DNA of 28,443 nt, taken from IMG/VR virus record IMGVR_UViG_3300048838_000702, positions 1 through 28,443 of that record. One strand, 5' to 3'. Below the pieces are notes generated by a model. The model saw only the letters and a program-made list of their open reading frames with translations. It made no database searches and was not told the origin of the DNA. Of the stretch, positions 7,322 through 14,356 are shown in pieces. This DNA is from a virus. How positions within the stretch are numbered: the first letter of the stretch is position 1; each line of letters starts with the position of its first letter. The position numbers were made by a program, and so were the translations under genes.

Positions 7322-9327
7322 AACCCTATACTACTCCTGATCCATTTCATTGTCAACGGCATCATTTCGTCATATTCCGTCCAGTTGTTTATGGCTGCGC
7401 GATAACCGTTTGCATAAACCTCTTTGTACCCCTGTACTCCGTCCAGTTTTTTGTAGTAGGAAACAGGATGTCCTTCACCAAGCGCCCCCTTGCTGATGCC
7501 TCCAAGCGAATCACGCATCCCTATAACCCTTTGCCTTAAATCAATATTCGCCGTGTAATAGTTTTCTACTCCCAGAGCTTTGGCAATCTCTTGTTTATGC
7601 GTCAATGAGTTCCTGTCGTATTCGCTTTTCCATCCGCCACCATGCTTTTCCTTGGCTGTCTTCTTAAACGCATCGTAATCGGCTTCGATCGCCTTGCGCA
7701 GACCTTCATCAATCACACCATCCTTGATCACGCCGGTCTTTGTGTGGATTGCATGGGCAATCTCATGATCGAACACGCTTGGTGCTCCGTACCAATTCAA
7801 CGGATCAGTGTTCATATAGACCTTATGCTCACTTGGTCGGTAAAACGCCTTGTTTTTGTTGCTTCCTTTTTCGGTCTTCGAATCCACCAGCGGCGGCAGG
7901 TCAGGCATCAGCTTCAGTACCTGTTCCGGGATCGCATCAATCCGGGCAAGCAGTGCATCACTGAATCCGGCCTGTTTGGCGGCCTCCTTGTACGCATCAA
8001 GCACCGGATTCGCCTTCGGCTTCTCTGCAACCGCAACCGCCTTCGCCGTCACGTCCACGCCCCGCTTGGTCTGCAGCGAGTAGAACCCCTTGTCGAACTC
8101 CGCCTTGCCCGCCCCGGCACGGTCCAGCACCACCCAGCCGCCCTTGGGAGAGTTGCGCGAGAACGCGGGTTCCTCGCCCTTCTTCGCCAGCCGGAAGTGC
8201 GGCAACTGGTCCAGCCGCATCTGGTCCAGCACATTGTCCGGAATCGCATCGATCGCCTCGTCGAACCGCTCGCTCACCATGCCCGACCGCGCCCTGTCCT
8301 TCAGCCGGTCCCGCATCACCGCCCGCCTGGCCTCCGCTGCCGACATGCCGCCATCGCGGTAGCGCTTCTGGTTGATCCCGTCGGAGTACGCCCTGACCGC
8401 GTCCGGATCCTCCCAGGCACCCGGCGACGGCTGCTCCGCCTGCCGTTTGATCTCGTCGGCTTCCAGATCCTCGTCGATGTACTCCAGCCGGTGCGTGCAG
8501 TTCGGGTGCCACATGCCCGCGTCCAGACTCTGCTGGTACGTCGGGAACCGCCCGCCACCCTCACCGCTACCGGCCACGCGGATAATAACGCCCTGCCACG
8601 CCTCGCAGATGGGGCAGGGGTCGCCAGCGTCAGAGCTGATCCGGGCCAGGGAGAAGCCGTTATCCGCCAGCGTGTCAATCTCCACCTCCCTCGAAACCCG
8701 TTGCATCGTCGTGCGTGTCAGCATCTGGAGGTAGCGGCTGTTCGTCCATTCGTTGCCGCCGCGATCGACAAACCGCCGCCCGCTCTCGTTGCCGGTCTGC
8801 CGGTCCCAGGCCTGCTGCAGCCGCTTGTGTGTCTCGTTGGCCGTCCAGCCCTCGATGACCTGCTGGCGAAAGGTGTCTACCGTCGCGCTTCGCAATTGGC
8901 GAATCGAGGCGTCGGTCATGCTGCGGGTGAAGACGGCCGCCAGGTGCTCACCATTCTGTGCGTTGATCATCTCCTGGTACCGCTGTACCCGCTCCCGGTC
9001 GAACCGCATCAGGGGGAGCTTCTTCCCGGTCGCCTGCATGATCTGCCCGGCCGTCTCTCCCGCCCAGACCGGACCGCCCGTCCTGACGATGTCGCCCAGC
9101 CATTTATCGAAGTCCAGGGAGAGGGAGGCGTAGATGCGCGTTATTTCCGCCTCCAGCGCGTCACGGTGGCGCTTGGATGTGGCGGCCTTGGGATCACGCG
9201 CCATTGATGCGATCTTGCGGTTGGCGCTCTCCTGGGCGGTTCTGAGGCGCTCCTTGAGTTCAGCGGTGCCGGTCGCCTCGATCCGGCGTTCCAGCTTGCG
9301 GATCTGGAATGATGTAAGGCGACTCAT
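7318..9327 (-). CDS. MuF-type minor head protein fused to a C-terminal HExxH metallopeptidase (polymorphic toxin candidate), 669 aa
   Basis: The N-terminal ~300 residues are a phage head morphogenesis (Mu gpF / SPP1 gp7) protein: helical start, then the Cys/His cluster CPIC (238-241) and HPNCTH (274-279), the metal-binding end of the MuF domain. Such proteins are packaged in the capsid and may enter the cell with DNA. The C-terminal part carries DHEIAHAIH with HExxH at 521-525, and a later KEVYANGYRAAI segment whose Glu-636 could be the third zinc ligand. This matches zinc metallopeptidase domains used as toxins in MuF polymorphic toxins. The start at 9327 is chosen for the AGGAG upstream; the frame stays open to 9375. 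An internal repeat near residues 352-412 and 458-510 suggests domain turnover. The head call is strong, the protease call good from the motif, and the toxin role inferred. Confidence 0.85.
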   Translation of the reverse strand: MSRLTSFQIRKLERRIEATGTAELKERLRTAQESANRKIASMARDPKAATSKRHRDALEAEITRIYASLSLDFDKWLGDIVRTGGPVWAGETAGQIMQATGKKLPLMRFDRERVQRYQEMINAQNGEHLAAVFTRSMTDASIRQLRSATVDTFRQQVIEGWTANETHKRLQQAWDRQTGNESGRRFVDRGGNEWTNSRYLQMLTRTTMQRVSREVEIDTLADNGFSLARISSDAGDPCPICEAWQGVIIRVAGSGEGGGRFPTYQQSLDAGMWHPNCTHRLEYIDEDLEADEIKRQAEQPSPGAWEDPDAVRAYSDGINQKRYRDGGMSAAEARRAVMRDRLKDRARSGMVSERFDEAIDAIPDNVLDQMRLDQLPHFRLAKKGEEPAFSRNSPKGGWVVLDRAGAGKAEFDKGFYSLQTKRGVDVTAKAVAVAEKPKANPVLDAYKEAAKQAGFSDALLARIDAIPEQVLKLMPDLPPLVDSKTEKGSNKNKAFYRPSEHKVYMNTDPLNWYGAPSVFDHEIAHAIHTKTGVIKDGVIDEGLRKAIEADYDAFKKTAKEKHGGGWKSEYDRNSLTHKQEIAKALGVENYYTANIDLRQRVIGMRDSLGGISKGALGEGHPVSYYKKLDGVQGYKEVYANGYRAAINNWTEYDEMMPLTMKWIRSSIGL
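7328..7356 (-). promoter_or_regulatory. Sigma70-like promoter inside the 3' end of the MuF gene
   Basis: On the minus strand a perfect -35 TTGACA (7351-7356), a 17-base spacer and a -10 TAGTAT (7328-7333) precede the 64 aa gene. Only six bases separate the -10 from the ATG, so the transcript would begin at or next to the start codon and be leaderless. These bases also encode the last residues of the MuF protein, so a chance match is possible. Confidence 0.4.
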
Positions 9328-9385
9328 TAACGCTCCTGGTAGCGGGCATCTCACCCGCCTGGTTGCTGTGGGCAACTCCTAAAAC

Positions 9386-9460
9386 TGGTAGCGGGGGCCG
9401 GATTCGAACCGGCGATTACCGGATTATGAGACCGGCGCCTTGCCACTTGGCTACCCCGCA
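9386..9460 (-). tRNA. tRNA with CAT anticodon (Met or Ile2), encoded CCA
   Basis: The 75-base cloverleaf has a seven-base acceptor, GCC...GGC D-stem with AGTGGC loop, anticodon loop CTCATAA, five-base variable region, T-arm GCCGG-TTCGAAT-CCGGC, discriminator A and an encoded CCA. The CAT anticodon means elongator Met, or Ile for AUA if a lysidine synthase modifies it; CTCATAA occurs in both. It lacks the three G-C pairs of initiator tRNA. Two oddities are a U1-U72 mismatch at the top of the acceptor and a U31-U39 mismatch closing the anticodon stem. It starts five bases after the stop of the connector gene, so it must be processed out of the late structural transcript. Confidence 0.85.
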
Positions 9461-9464
9461 GTTA

Positions 9465-9848
9465 TCAACCCCTTGAAAGCATCACGCTGGGAGCACCGCC
9501 CAGCCAGCGCCAGACCGACTGCGGCCAGACATGCGGCCTGGGCGTTTCCCGCGCCGCCTCCACGTCCCCGCTGGACGCACCGATGTACGCCGGGACCGCC
9601 CCACCGCTGCCAGGCGAGGACGAGCACTTGATCAGGTGCATCGCCAGCTCATAGCACGCATAGTCCAACCGCACCCGATCACCCAGCACGCTATCCGCCG
9701 AAGGGATAGCCTCGCCCATGGCCGACTCGATCTCCCGCTGCGCCTGCATGAAGGCAGCCCCACGAAGCTGCTCGCTCACTCCAGCGAACAAGGAGCCGTC
9801 AACGTGCCCCTGGAAGTACCACTGGTATGCTGTAGTGCCGAATGCCAT
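9465..9848 (-). CDS. Head-tail connector / head completion adaptor candidate, 127 aa
   Basis: The sequence has a connector-like helical core (AFMQAQREIESAMGEAI, then DRVRLDYACYELAMHLIK) typical of gp6-like adaptor proteins that dock under the portal after packaging. The ATG at 9848 is chosen because it overlaps the stop of the 52 aa gene (TGATG); an upstream GTG adds one residue. The stop is five bases from the tRNA 5' end. The position between coat and head morphogenesis genes fits a head completion protein. The family is inferred from pattern and context. Confidence 0.65.
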   Translation of the reverse strand: MAFGTTAYQWYFQGHVDGSLFAGVSEQLRGAAFMQAQREIESAMGEAIPSADSVLGDRVRLDYACYELAMHLIKCSSSPGSGGAVPAYIGASSGDVEAARETPRPHVWPQSVWRWLGGAPSVMLSRG

Positions 9849-10006
9849 CACACACCCGCCTTGGTCTCGTCCAGACGCTTCCAGCCCTTCTTCAGCCAGC
9901 CGTCAAGACTGGTACTGGTTACCGTCGCCGAAATCCCGTTCTTGACCACCACCACCAGATGCCGCGTGTCCGTCACAGGTGCCATCTTTTCTTTCGCCTT
10001 TGCCAT
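9848..10006 (-). CDS. Small hypothetical protein, 52 aa
   Basis: The open frame runs from an ATG at 10006 to a TGA at 9848-9850. It begins MAKAKEKMAPVTDTRHLVVV, continues with KNGISATVTSTSLDGWLKKG and ends KAGV. A GGGAG lies seven bases before the ATG, and the stop overlaps the next start (TGATG), so both ends are supported. It is a basic protein with a short beta-hairpin-like middle, possibly a small neck or decoration protein. It is the first gene after the terminator at 10059-10097. Confidence 0.65.
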   Translation of the reverse strand: MAKAKEKMAPVTDTRHLVVVVKNGISATVTSTSLDGWLKKGWKRLDETKAGV

Positions 10007-10037
10007 AGTGATTCTCCCGTTGGTTATGGATGTCTAT

Positions 10038-10058
10038 GCTATTGGCCCGCCCCTAAAC
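10038..10058 (-). repeat. Repeated intergenic motif GTTTAG-N5-GGCCAATAGC, copy B
   Basis: On the minus strand this reads GTTTAG, five variable bases, then GGCCAATAGC. The same 16 fixed bases with a different five-base middle occur at 14336-14356 between TerL and portal. This copy lies directly downstream of the rho-independent terminator and upstream of the 52 aa gene. It may be a transcription restart, processing or regulatory site; the function is unknown. Confidence 0.45.
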
Positions 10059-10097
10059 AAAAAGAGCCCCGACAGACCTTTCGACCTGTCGAGGCTC
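10059..10097 (-). terminator. Rho-independent terminator
   Basis: On the minus strand a 12-bp stem (GAGCCTCGACAG with CTGTCGGGGCTC, one G-U pair) and a ten-base loop containing GAAA are followed by five T residues. It sits between the 50 aa and 52 aa genes. It would end, or reduce, transcripts carrying the abundant coat protein genes before the connector, tRNA and tail genes. Confidence 0.85.
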
Positions 10098-10122
10098 CCC
10101 AACAACTGGAGGGTAATCCAGC

Positions 10123-10275
10123 TTACTTCTTTGTCCGTTTCGGCTTTGCTTCCGGCTCGGATAGAGGAGCCACTTCCCGCTCCCATCCATCAGCCGCCAG
10201 ACGCGCCTCGTCCGACTCGTTCGCAGTAATCCGCTTATCGCCGCGGAATAATTCAACAGTGGGGATCTGGTCCAT
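10123..10275 (-). CDS. Small charged hypothetical protein, 50 aa
   Basis: The open frame begins MDQIPTVELFRGDKRITANE and ends KPKRTKK before a TAA at 10123-10125. The ribosome binding site AGGTG precedes the ATG at 10275 by four bases. The protein is acidic in the middle (ANESDEARLAADGWEREVAPL) with a Lys/Arg-rich tail. Small proteins of this kind (often beginning 'm..v.v.r.g..i....ee...ll..GW') commonly lie between coat and head-completion genes. It is read by preference over the overlapping frame at 10053-10256. It is the last gene before the terminator. Confidence 0.62.
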   Translation of the reverse strand: MDQIPTVELFRGDKRITANESDEARLAADGWEREVAPLSEPEAKPKRTKK

Positions 10276-10290
10276 AATACACCTATCTTG

Positions 10291-10776
10291 TTATTCCGTG
10301 AACACGATTGCCGCGCTTGTCACATAACCACCATCAGCAACCATCAGGTAGTTTGTGCCAGCAGCCTCGCCAACAACAACGGCCGTCGCAGCACCTGTCG
10401 CACCTGTCAAATAGACGTAGTGGGTATTTGCCGTGACGGTTTGTAATGCGGCCCCCCCGGACATGGTAACGCTCTCGACGTTATTCGTCGCGGGAACGCC
10501 ATTGGCAGCATCACCGACCCAGACACGCAACACGCGACGCTGCGCAAGGTTGGCCCCGCCCTGCCCCTTTGCCTGGAGCGTCACCGTATTGGTAACGCCA
10601 GCCGCGACAGCCGTCACACCAGGGGCCCCGACAGACGAGGCCGCCAGCGCATCAACCTGCGCCTTGCGGGCTCCGCCGTCGTAAAAATCGTCCGGAATCG
10701 GAATGTCCGGCAGACCCTGCCCGAAGGACAACACCGCCAAGAGCATCAACACCACGCCCCCTGAAATCCATTTCAT
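10291..10776 (-). CDS. Exported Ig-like capsid-region protein, 161 aa
   Basis: The N-terminus (MKWISGGVVLMLLAVLSFG) is a signal-peptide-like segment: one Lys, a hydrophobic core, then a polar cleavage region near residue 20. The remainder has the layout of Ig-like beta modules found in phage decoration or head-fibre proteins: RVLRVWVGD, a Thr/Val strand region (HYVYLTGATGAATAVV), then TNYLMVADGGYVTSAAIVF. The start is supported by AGGAAGG seven bases upstream. It lies directly downstream of the coat gene. A secretion signal on a virion protein is unexpected, so this may instead be an exported host-surface protein. The beta-module call is a recalled pattern, not a proven homology. Confidence 0.65.
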   Translation of the reverse strand: MKWISGGVVLMLLAVLSFGQGLPDIPIPDDFYDGGARKAQVDALAASSVGAPGVTAVAAGVTNTVTLQAKGQGGANLAQRRVLRVWVGDAANGVPATNNVESVTMSGGAALQTVTANTHYVYLTGATGAATAVVVGEAAGTNYLMVADGGYVTSAAIVFTE

Positions 10777-10807
10777 TTTGCATCCTTCCTACCCCCTTGC
10801 GGGGTTC

Positions 10808-10839
10808 TCCCCGGCGGCCCTTGCCAGAACCGCCGGGGA
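10808..10839 (-). other. Stable hairpin between coat and Ig-like genes
   Basis: On the minus strand TCCCCGGCGG pairs perfectly with CCGCCGGGGA around a 12-base loop, only 14 bases after the coat protein stop. No T-run follows. A second small hairpin (ACCCC ... GGGGT) comes directly after. They may protect the coat mRNA 3' end or attenuate downstream expression. Confidence 0.6.
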
Positions 10840-10852
10840 CGGTTTAACACAA

Positions 10853-11974
10853 TCAACCAGCGACCAGGCAGCCGCCATTCGGCTGGATCACGCGGGCACC
10901 GACGAAGCAGTCGAACACCACGCTATCCGCCAGCGTGGTCAGGCTCGAATCCTGCGAAACGCGGATCCCGATGCCGTTGTACGATTGCACGACGCTATTG
11001 CCGCCCATGAGAGGCTCGGGAGCGACAATCGCGCCCGTCATCGCGTTCGGGTGGAACGCAATGTTCGAGTAGCCCGCCGCCTCGAACGTCACCAGGTCGT
11101 CGTCGGCTTCATCCGCGGTCAGTGCCGGGAAGATGGACAGCGTCGCCTTGTTGGCGGCAATCGTCGCATCCTTGCGCACGACGTAACGGGTGGTCGTCCC
11201 CGCAACCGTGAACACGGTACCGGCCTTGATCGTCCCGGTGGCCTCGGTGAGGTCCTTGATCGCCAGCGTGGTGCTGCCGGCCGCAGTCGTCCCGTCCACC
11301 AGCACCGTGCCGCCAACGTCGCCACGAGCGAACGCGCCAAGCAGCGGATTGCGCACGAAGGTGAATCCGTAGCGCTGCCCCAGCGTGGCGCTGCGCAGGC
11401 CGTTCGGTCCGTCCTGCCCGTAATCCTGGCTGGTGAACTGCGCCAACTGCAGGAAGCTCTCCTCGACGGTCGTGTCGACCATCATCACGCGGCCGGCTTC
11501 CGGAATGAAGTTATCATTCAGGACCTTGTTCGCGCGGGCGATGTGAGCGGCGGTGCTCGGCCGATTCCCGATCGTGCCGGCAAGGTACGCACGGAAGACT
11601 TGCATCTGGGCCGTGAAATACTTGTCGATCGTCTGCGAGAACGAACGCATAACCGGGATCGTCACCAAACGGGTGAAGTCGTGAAGCTGCAGCGACTTCT
11701 GCTTGGTGGTCAGATCCACGCGGTGATACAGGTGCTTCTCCAACGTAAGCGGGACCTCGGTCTCGACGATAGACGTCGCGGACGTGGATCCTGCGAATTC
11801 ATTGGCATCGCCAAGAACGGGCGGGACAGTCACTTTCATCTCGTCGCCGATCTTGTTACCGACGAACTTCGCCTGGTGGTCACGATGGACCAGATTGCCG
11901 GCAACCAGAAGGTTGTCGAGCACGATTGACGCATCACGCGCCACTTCCCCCGGGGTTACGAACTGATTGCTCAT
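10853..11974 (-). CDS. Major capsid protein, P22 coat (gene 5) family, 373 aa
   Basis: This is the shell subunit with the HK97 fold. The N-terminus (MSNQFVTPGEVARDASIVLDNLLVAGNLVHRDH, NKIGDEMKVTVPPVL) matches P22-type coat proteins, which begin with an N-arm helix and a 'KIGDsl.vr.P' strand. The central TTAAGSTTLAIKDLTEATG region is the likely telokin-like insertion domain, and the C-terminus (NIAFHPNAMTGAIVAPEPL ... NGIGIRVSQD) is typical of the family. At 373 residues it is close to the usual 400. A GAGAGGAAG ribosome binding site precedes the ATG. It follows the scaffold gene, the standard order. The family call is strong. Confidence 0.88.
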   Translation of the reverse strand: MSNQFVTPGEVARDASIVLDNLLVAGNLVHRDHQAKFVGNKIGDEMKVTVPPVLGDANEFAGSTSATSIVETEVPLTLEKHLYHRVDLTTKQKSLQLHDFTRLVTIPVMRSFSQTIDKYFTAQMQVFRAYLAGTIGNRPSTAAHIARANKVLNDNFIPEAGRVMMVDTTVEESFLQLAQFTSQDYGQDGPNGLRSATLGQRYGFTFVRNPLLGAFARGDVGGTVLVDGTTAAGSTTLAIKDLTEATGTIKAGTVFTVAGTTTRYVVRKDATIAANKATLSIFPALTADEADDDLVTFEAAGYSNIAFHPNAMTGAIVAPEPLMGGNSVVQSYNGIGIRVSQDSSLTTLADSVVFDCFVGARVIQPNGGCLVAG

Positions 11975-12000
11975 AGCTGCTTCCTCTCACTTTCTGCCTG

Positions 12001-12633
12001 TTAAATCAGGCCTGCTTTTTTTAGATCGGCGGCGCGTTCGGCTGGTGTCATCTCCGACACCGGCTTCCCATCGACGCCCCTTGGTACATTCGGCTGGTGC
12101 GCCGGGCTGCCGCTACCGTGGCCCTGATCCAAGATCACGGCCTTGTTGCGTGCCCGGAAGGTCTCGACAACAGGTTTGATTCGGTCCTTGTCGGCAAGCT
12201 CGTCGTCCGAAAGGGCAGCGAACTCACTGACTAGGGCATTGCGCATGATCATTCCGTCGACTTCCTTGACAAACTGCAGCCCGCTCTGGCGAATCACGTC
12301 GTCAAGCTTCTGCTGGCGGACCAACTGGGCTTTCTCCGTGCTTGCCTGTTCGAACTGCTTGGTGAGCTTCGCTACCTGCTCCTGTAGCTTCTGGGACTCC
12401 GTCTTGCCCTTGCTGCCAGCCTCTTCCAGTTGCGCTTGCATCTCTGCGAGCTTGTCCTGGGTGGCCTTCAGGTCCGCCGCTGCTTTTGCCGCATCGGCTT
12501 CGGCCTTGCGCCGAGCAGCCGTAGCCGCACTACTCAAAGCCTCGTCAGGATCATACGAATCAAGAAATGTTTTCTCCTCGTCCGTAAGTGCCTCGCCCTT
12601 TTTCACCTTCGCCAGTATGTCTTTCAGTTTCAT
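12001..12633 (-). CDS. Capsid scaffolding protein, 210 aa
   Basis: The protein directs procapsid assembly and leaves before packaging is complete. After MKLKDILAKVKKGEALTDEEKTFL it forms a long Ala/Lys/Glu coiled coil (residues about 35-110), then a helical C-terminus with GVDGKPVSEMTPAERAADLKKAGLI, the part expected to bind coat protein. The length, charge and the place between portal and coat genes all match phage scaffolds. A GGAG lies about ten bases before the ATG. There is no sign of a fused protease. About 100 bases between this gene and the portal gene hold no other feature I can see. Confidence 0.85.
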   Translation of the reverse strand: MKLKDILAKVKKGEALTDEEKTFLDSYDPDEALSSAATAARRKAEADAAKAAADLKATQDKLAEMQAQLEEAGSKGKTESQKLQEQVAKLTKQFEQASTEKAQLVRQQKLDDVIRQSGLQFVKEVDGMIMRNALVSEFAALSDDELADKDRIKPVVETFRARNKAVILDQGHGSGSPAHQPNVPRGVDGKPVSEMTPAERAADLKKAGLI

Positions 12634-12733
12634 GCCTTTTCTTCTCCTGTCATCCAGGGTTTTTCATATGGGACCCAGATCCCCAGCCTGATAACGCGCC
12701 CCAGGCAGCAAGGCGATGTCTGTAAATGGCCTG

Positions 12734-14323
12734 TTAATCAAGTTGCAGTGCGCGAATCTTGCCACGCAGTATCTCGGCGAGCTCGTCGTCCTCGTCGGTT
12801 ACGGCGGCAGCCAGTGCCCGGTCAAGCGCATCTACGCCACGGCCACCACTACCGATCATCCCTTGCGCCGGCATTTTGCGAATGGAATCTAGCATCCGTT
12901 CCTTGATGTCGTCCGGGATCTTGTTGATCTGCCCCAGAAGCTCGACTACCGAGATGCGCAACCACTCCTCGACGGGCGCTGGCAGATCAATAAAATTCCC
13001 GAGCTTGATCAGGTTGTCGATATTGCCTTCGGTGTTCGGAATGCTGAATTCATGCGGCCACACGGGCACGTACTCCTTGAACTGCGGGTCTATCTCTTTC
13101 GACATCTGAACCAGCTTGGTCTCCGCCTCTTCGAGCACCCGCGCACGGGCACCGAGCGTGGCCTCGATGTCCAGGTGGTCCCACTGCTTGGCTTCGGCGC
13201 TGGCCACCTGCCGGGATTCCTTGGCAAACATCGCTAGACCCGCCATATCAAACAGGTTTTCGCGTAGGGCCTTGGTTTTTTCCTGCAGGATCTTGAAATC
13301 CTGTGTGTTCGGCGTCAGGTAGCGGGTTAGGCCGCTATCCTCGGAAGATTCTAGGAATGGGTATTCGAGGCCGCGAACCATCTCGCGGACCATACCCATG
13401 ACCTGATCATCCGCGGACACCCCGAAGCGCTCTTGAAGGCGCATGACCATCTGATCGGCGGCATTAGCCGGGATGACGAGCTGCGGGTAGACCGACTGGC
13501 TCAAGTTCTCGTTATCCAGGCTTTCCATGTTCATCGCCGCCGCCTGGATCATTTCCACGTCATCAAACCACCAGGGGGACGCGGAGGGCACTCCGATTAG
13601 GACAAAGGGGATTTCGCTGGAGCTTACGGTTCCGGACCCGCCATCCACCGGCTCCGTGTCCCTGCCGACAATCAGTCGCTGATAGGTGACTACGCCATCC
13701 TTGCGTCGCCAGAGTGTGCGGACATGCGACTCCAGCGCCTCGGTCTCCGGGTCTTGATTGTCGTAGCGCTCCTCATCCGTAACCAGCCAGAGCAGATCCC
13801 CGTTTTGATCGAACGCCCAATCAACGACCTCAATCGATGTCCACACCGACCAATAAACCCGATCCCCGTTCTCTTCGCGTCTTGCGAGCGTCCTGGGCAT
13901 CGGTAATCCTGTCACTGGATCCATTTCGGGCGCACCGCGATCGACCTGCAGCCAGCACCACTGCCCGGCCGTCAGCGTTTCGGAAACATCCTCCCAGAAC
14001 TGATTAACAGTCAGCTTCGTGGTTGTCACGTCCAGACTCCACTCATCACCCATACCGTTGCGGGTGATTTCGCGTGAAAACAGGTAGTCGTTGATCTTTT
14101 TCGAGATCCGCCCCGCATCGTTGATCAAATACGCGCGTTCGCGACGACCAGGGATGCCGGACCCCGAAACCCCGAACCACGAGCGGTCAGACTCATTCGG
14201 TTGCCGCCAAAGCCGGGAACTCACATACGGACGCCCGCCGCGCAAAGCCAGCAGGTTGTAGGTGAGCTGGTCTTCTCGTGTTATCAGAATCTTGTGCTTG
14301 CGGGTGGCGACGATGTTCGGCAT
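12734..14323 (-). CDS. Portal protein (DUF4055-like), 529 aa
   Basis: The portal forms the dodecameric DNA channel. The gene lies between TerL and scaffold and is of normal portal length. It has an N-terminal helical region, a central crown or wing region (YWSVWTSIEVVDWAFDQNGD ... SEIPFVLIGVPSASPWW) and a long stem-like helical segment (DNENLSQSVYPQLVIPA; EKTKALRENLFDMAGLAMFA; SAEAKQWDHLDIEATLG) characteristic of the DUF4055-type portals. The C-terminus (RALAAAVTDEDDELAEILRGKI) is charged and helical. The start at 14323 has an AGGAGG eight bases upstream. The portal call is firm from context; the DUF4055 subfamily is recalled from pattern. Confidence 0.85.
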   Translation of the reverse strand: MPNIVATRKHKILITREDQLTYNLLALRGGRPYVSSRLWRQPNESDRSWFGVSGSGIPGRRERAYLINDAGRISKKINDYLFSREITRNGMGDEWSLDVTTTKLTVNQFWEDVSETLTAGQWCWLQVDRGAPEMDPVTGLPMPRTLARREENGDRVYWSVWTSIEVVDWAFDQNGDLLWLVTDEERYDNQDPETEALESHVRTLWRRKDGVVTYQRLIVGRDTEPVDGGSGTVSSSEIPFVLIGVPSASPWWFDDVEMIQAAAMNMESLDNENLSQSVYPQLVIPANAADQMVMRLQERFGVSADDQVMGMVREMVRGLEYPFLESSEDSGLTRYLTPNTQDFKILQEKTKALRENLFDMAGLAMFAKESRQVASAEAKQWDHLDIEATLGARARVLEEAETKLVQMSKEIDPQFKEYVPVWPHEFSIPNTEGNIDNLIKLGNFIDLPAPVEEWLRISVVELLGQINKIPDDIKERMLDSIRKMPAQGMIGSGGRGVDALDRALAAAVTDEDDELAEILRGKIRALQLD

Positions 14324-14335
14324 GGGAAACCTCCT

Positions 14336-14356
14336 GCTATTGGCCTGTGTCTAAAC
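14336..14356 (-). repeat. Repeated intergenic motif GTTTAG-N5-GGCCAATAGC, copy A
   Basis: This copy spans the TerL stop codon (the TAG inside GTTTAG, 14351-14353) and ends just before the portal ribosome binding site. It shares 16 fixed positions with the copy at 10038-10058. Both copies lie at the start of a late-gene block, so a shared transcription or processing role is plausible. Confidence 0.45.

Noticed and set aside
7642-9207. 521-codon plus-strand open frame opposite the MuF gene
   Set aside because: The translation is Arg/Leu/Val/His-rich with no domain, as expected of the antisense frame of a GC-rich gene; the minus-strand protein has clear MuF and HExxH motifs.
9386-9460. Initiator tRNA-fMet, because of the CAT anticodon and unpaired 1-72
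   Set aside because: The anticodon stem lacks the three consecutive G-C pairs that define initiator tRNAs.
10053-10256. 67-codon minus-strand frame
   Set aside because: It runs through the terminator and has no ribosome binding site; the 50 aa frame at 10123-10275 has one and a stop before the terminator.
10703-11929. 408-codon plus-strand frame opposite the coat protein gene
   Set aside because: Composition is dominated by Arg, His, Val and Gly with no motif, and the minus strand encodes a P22-type coat protein.
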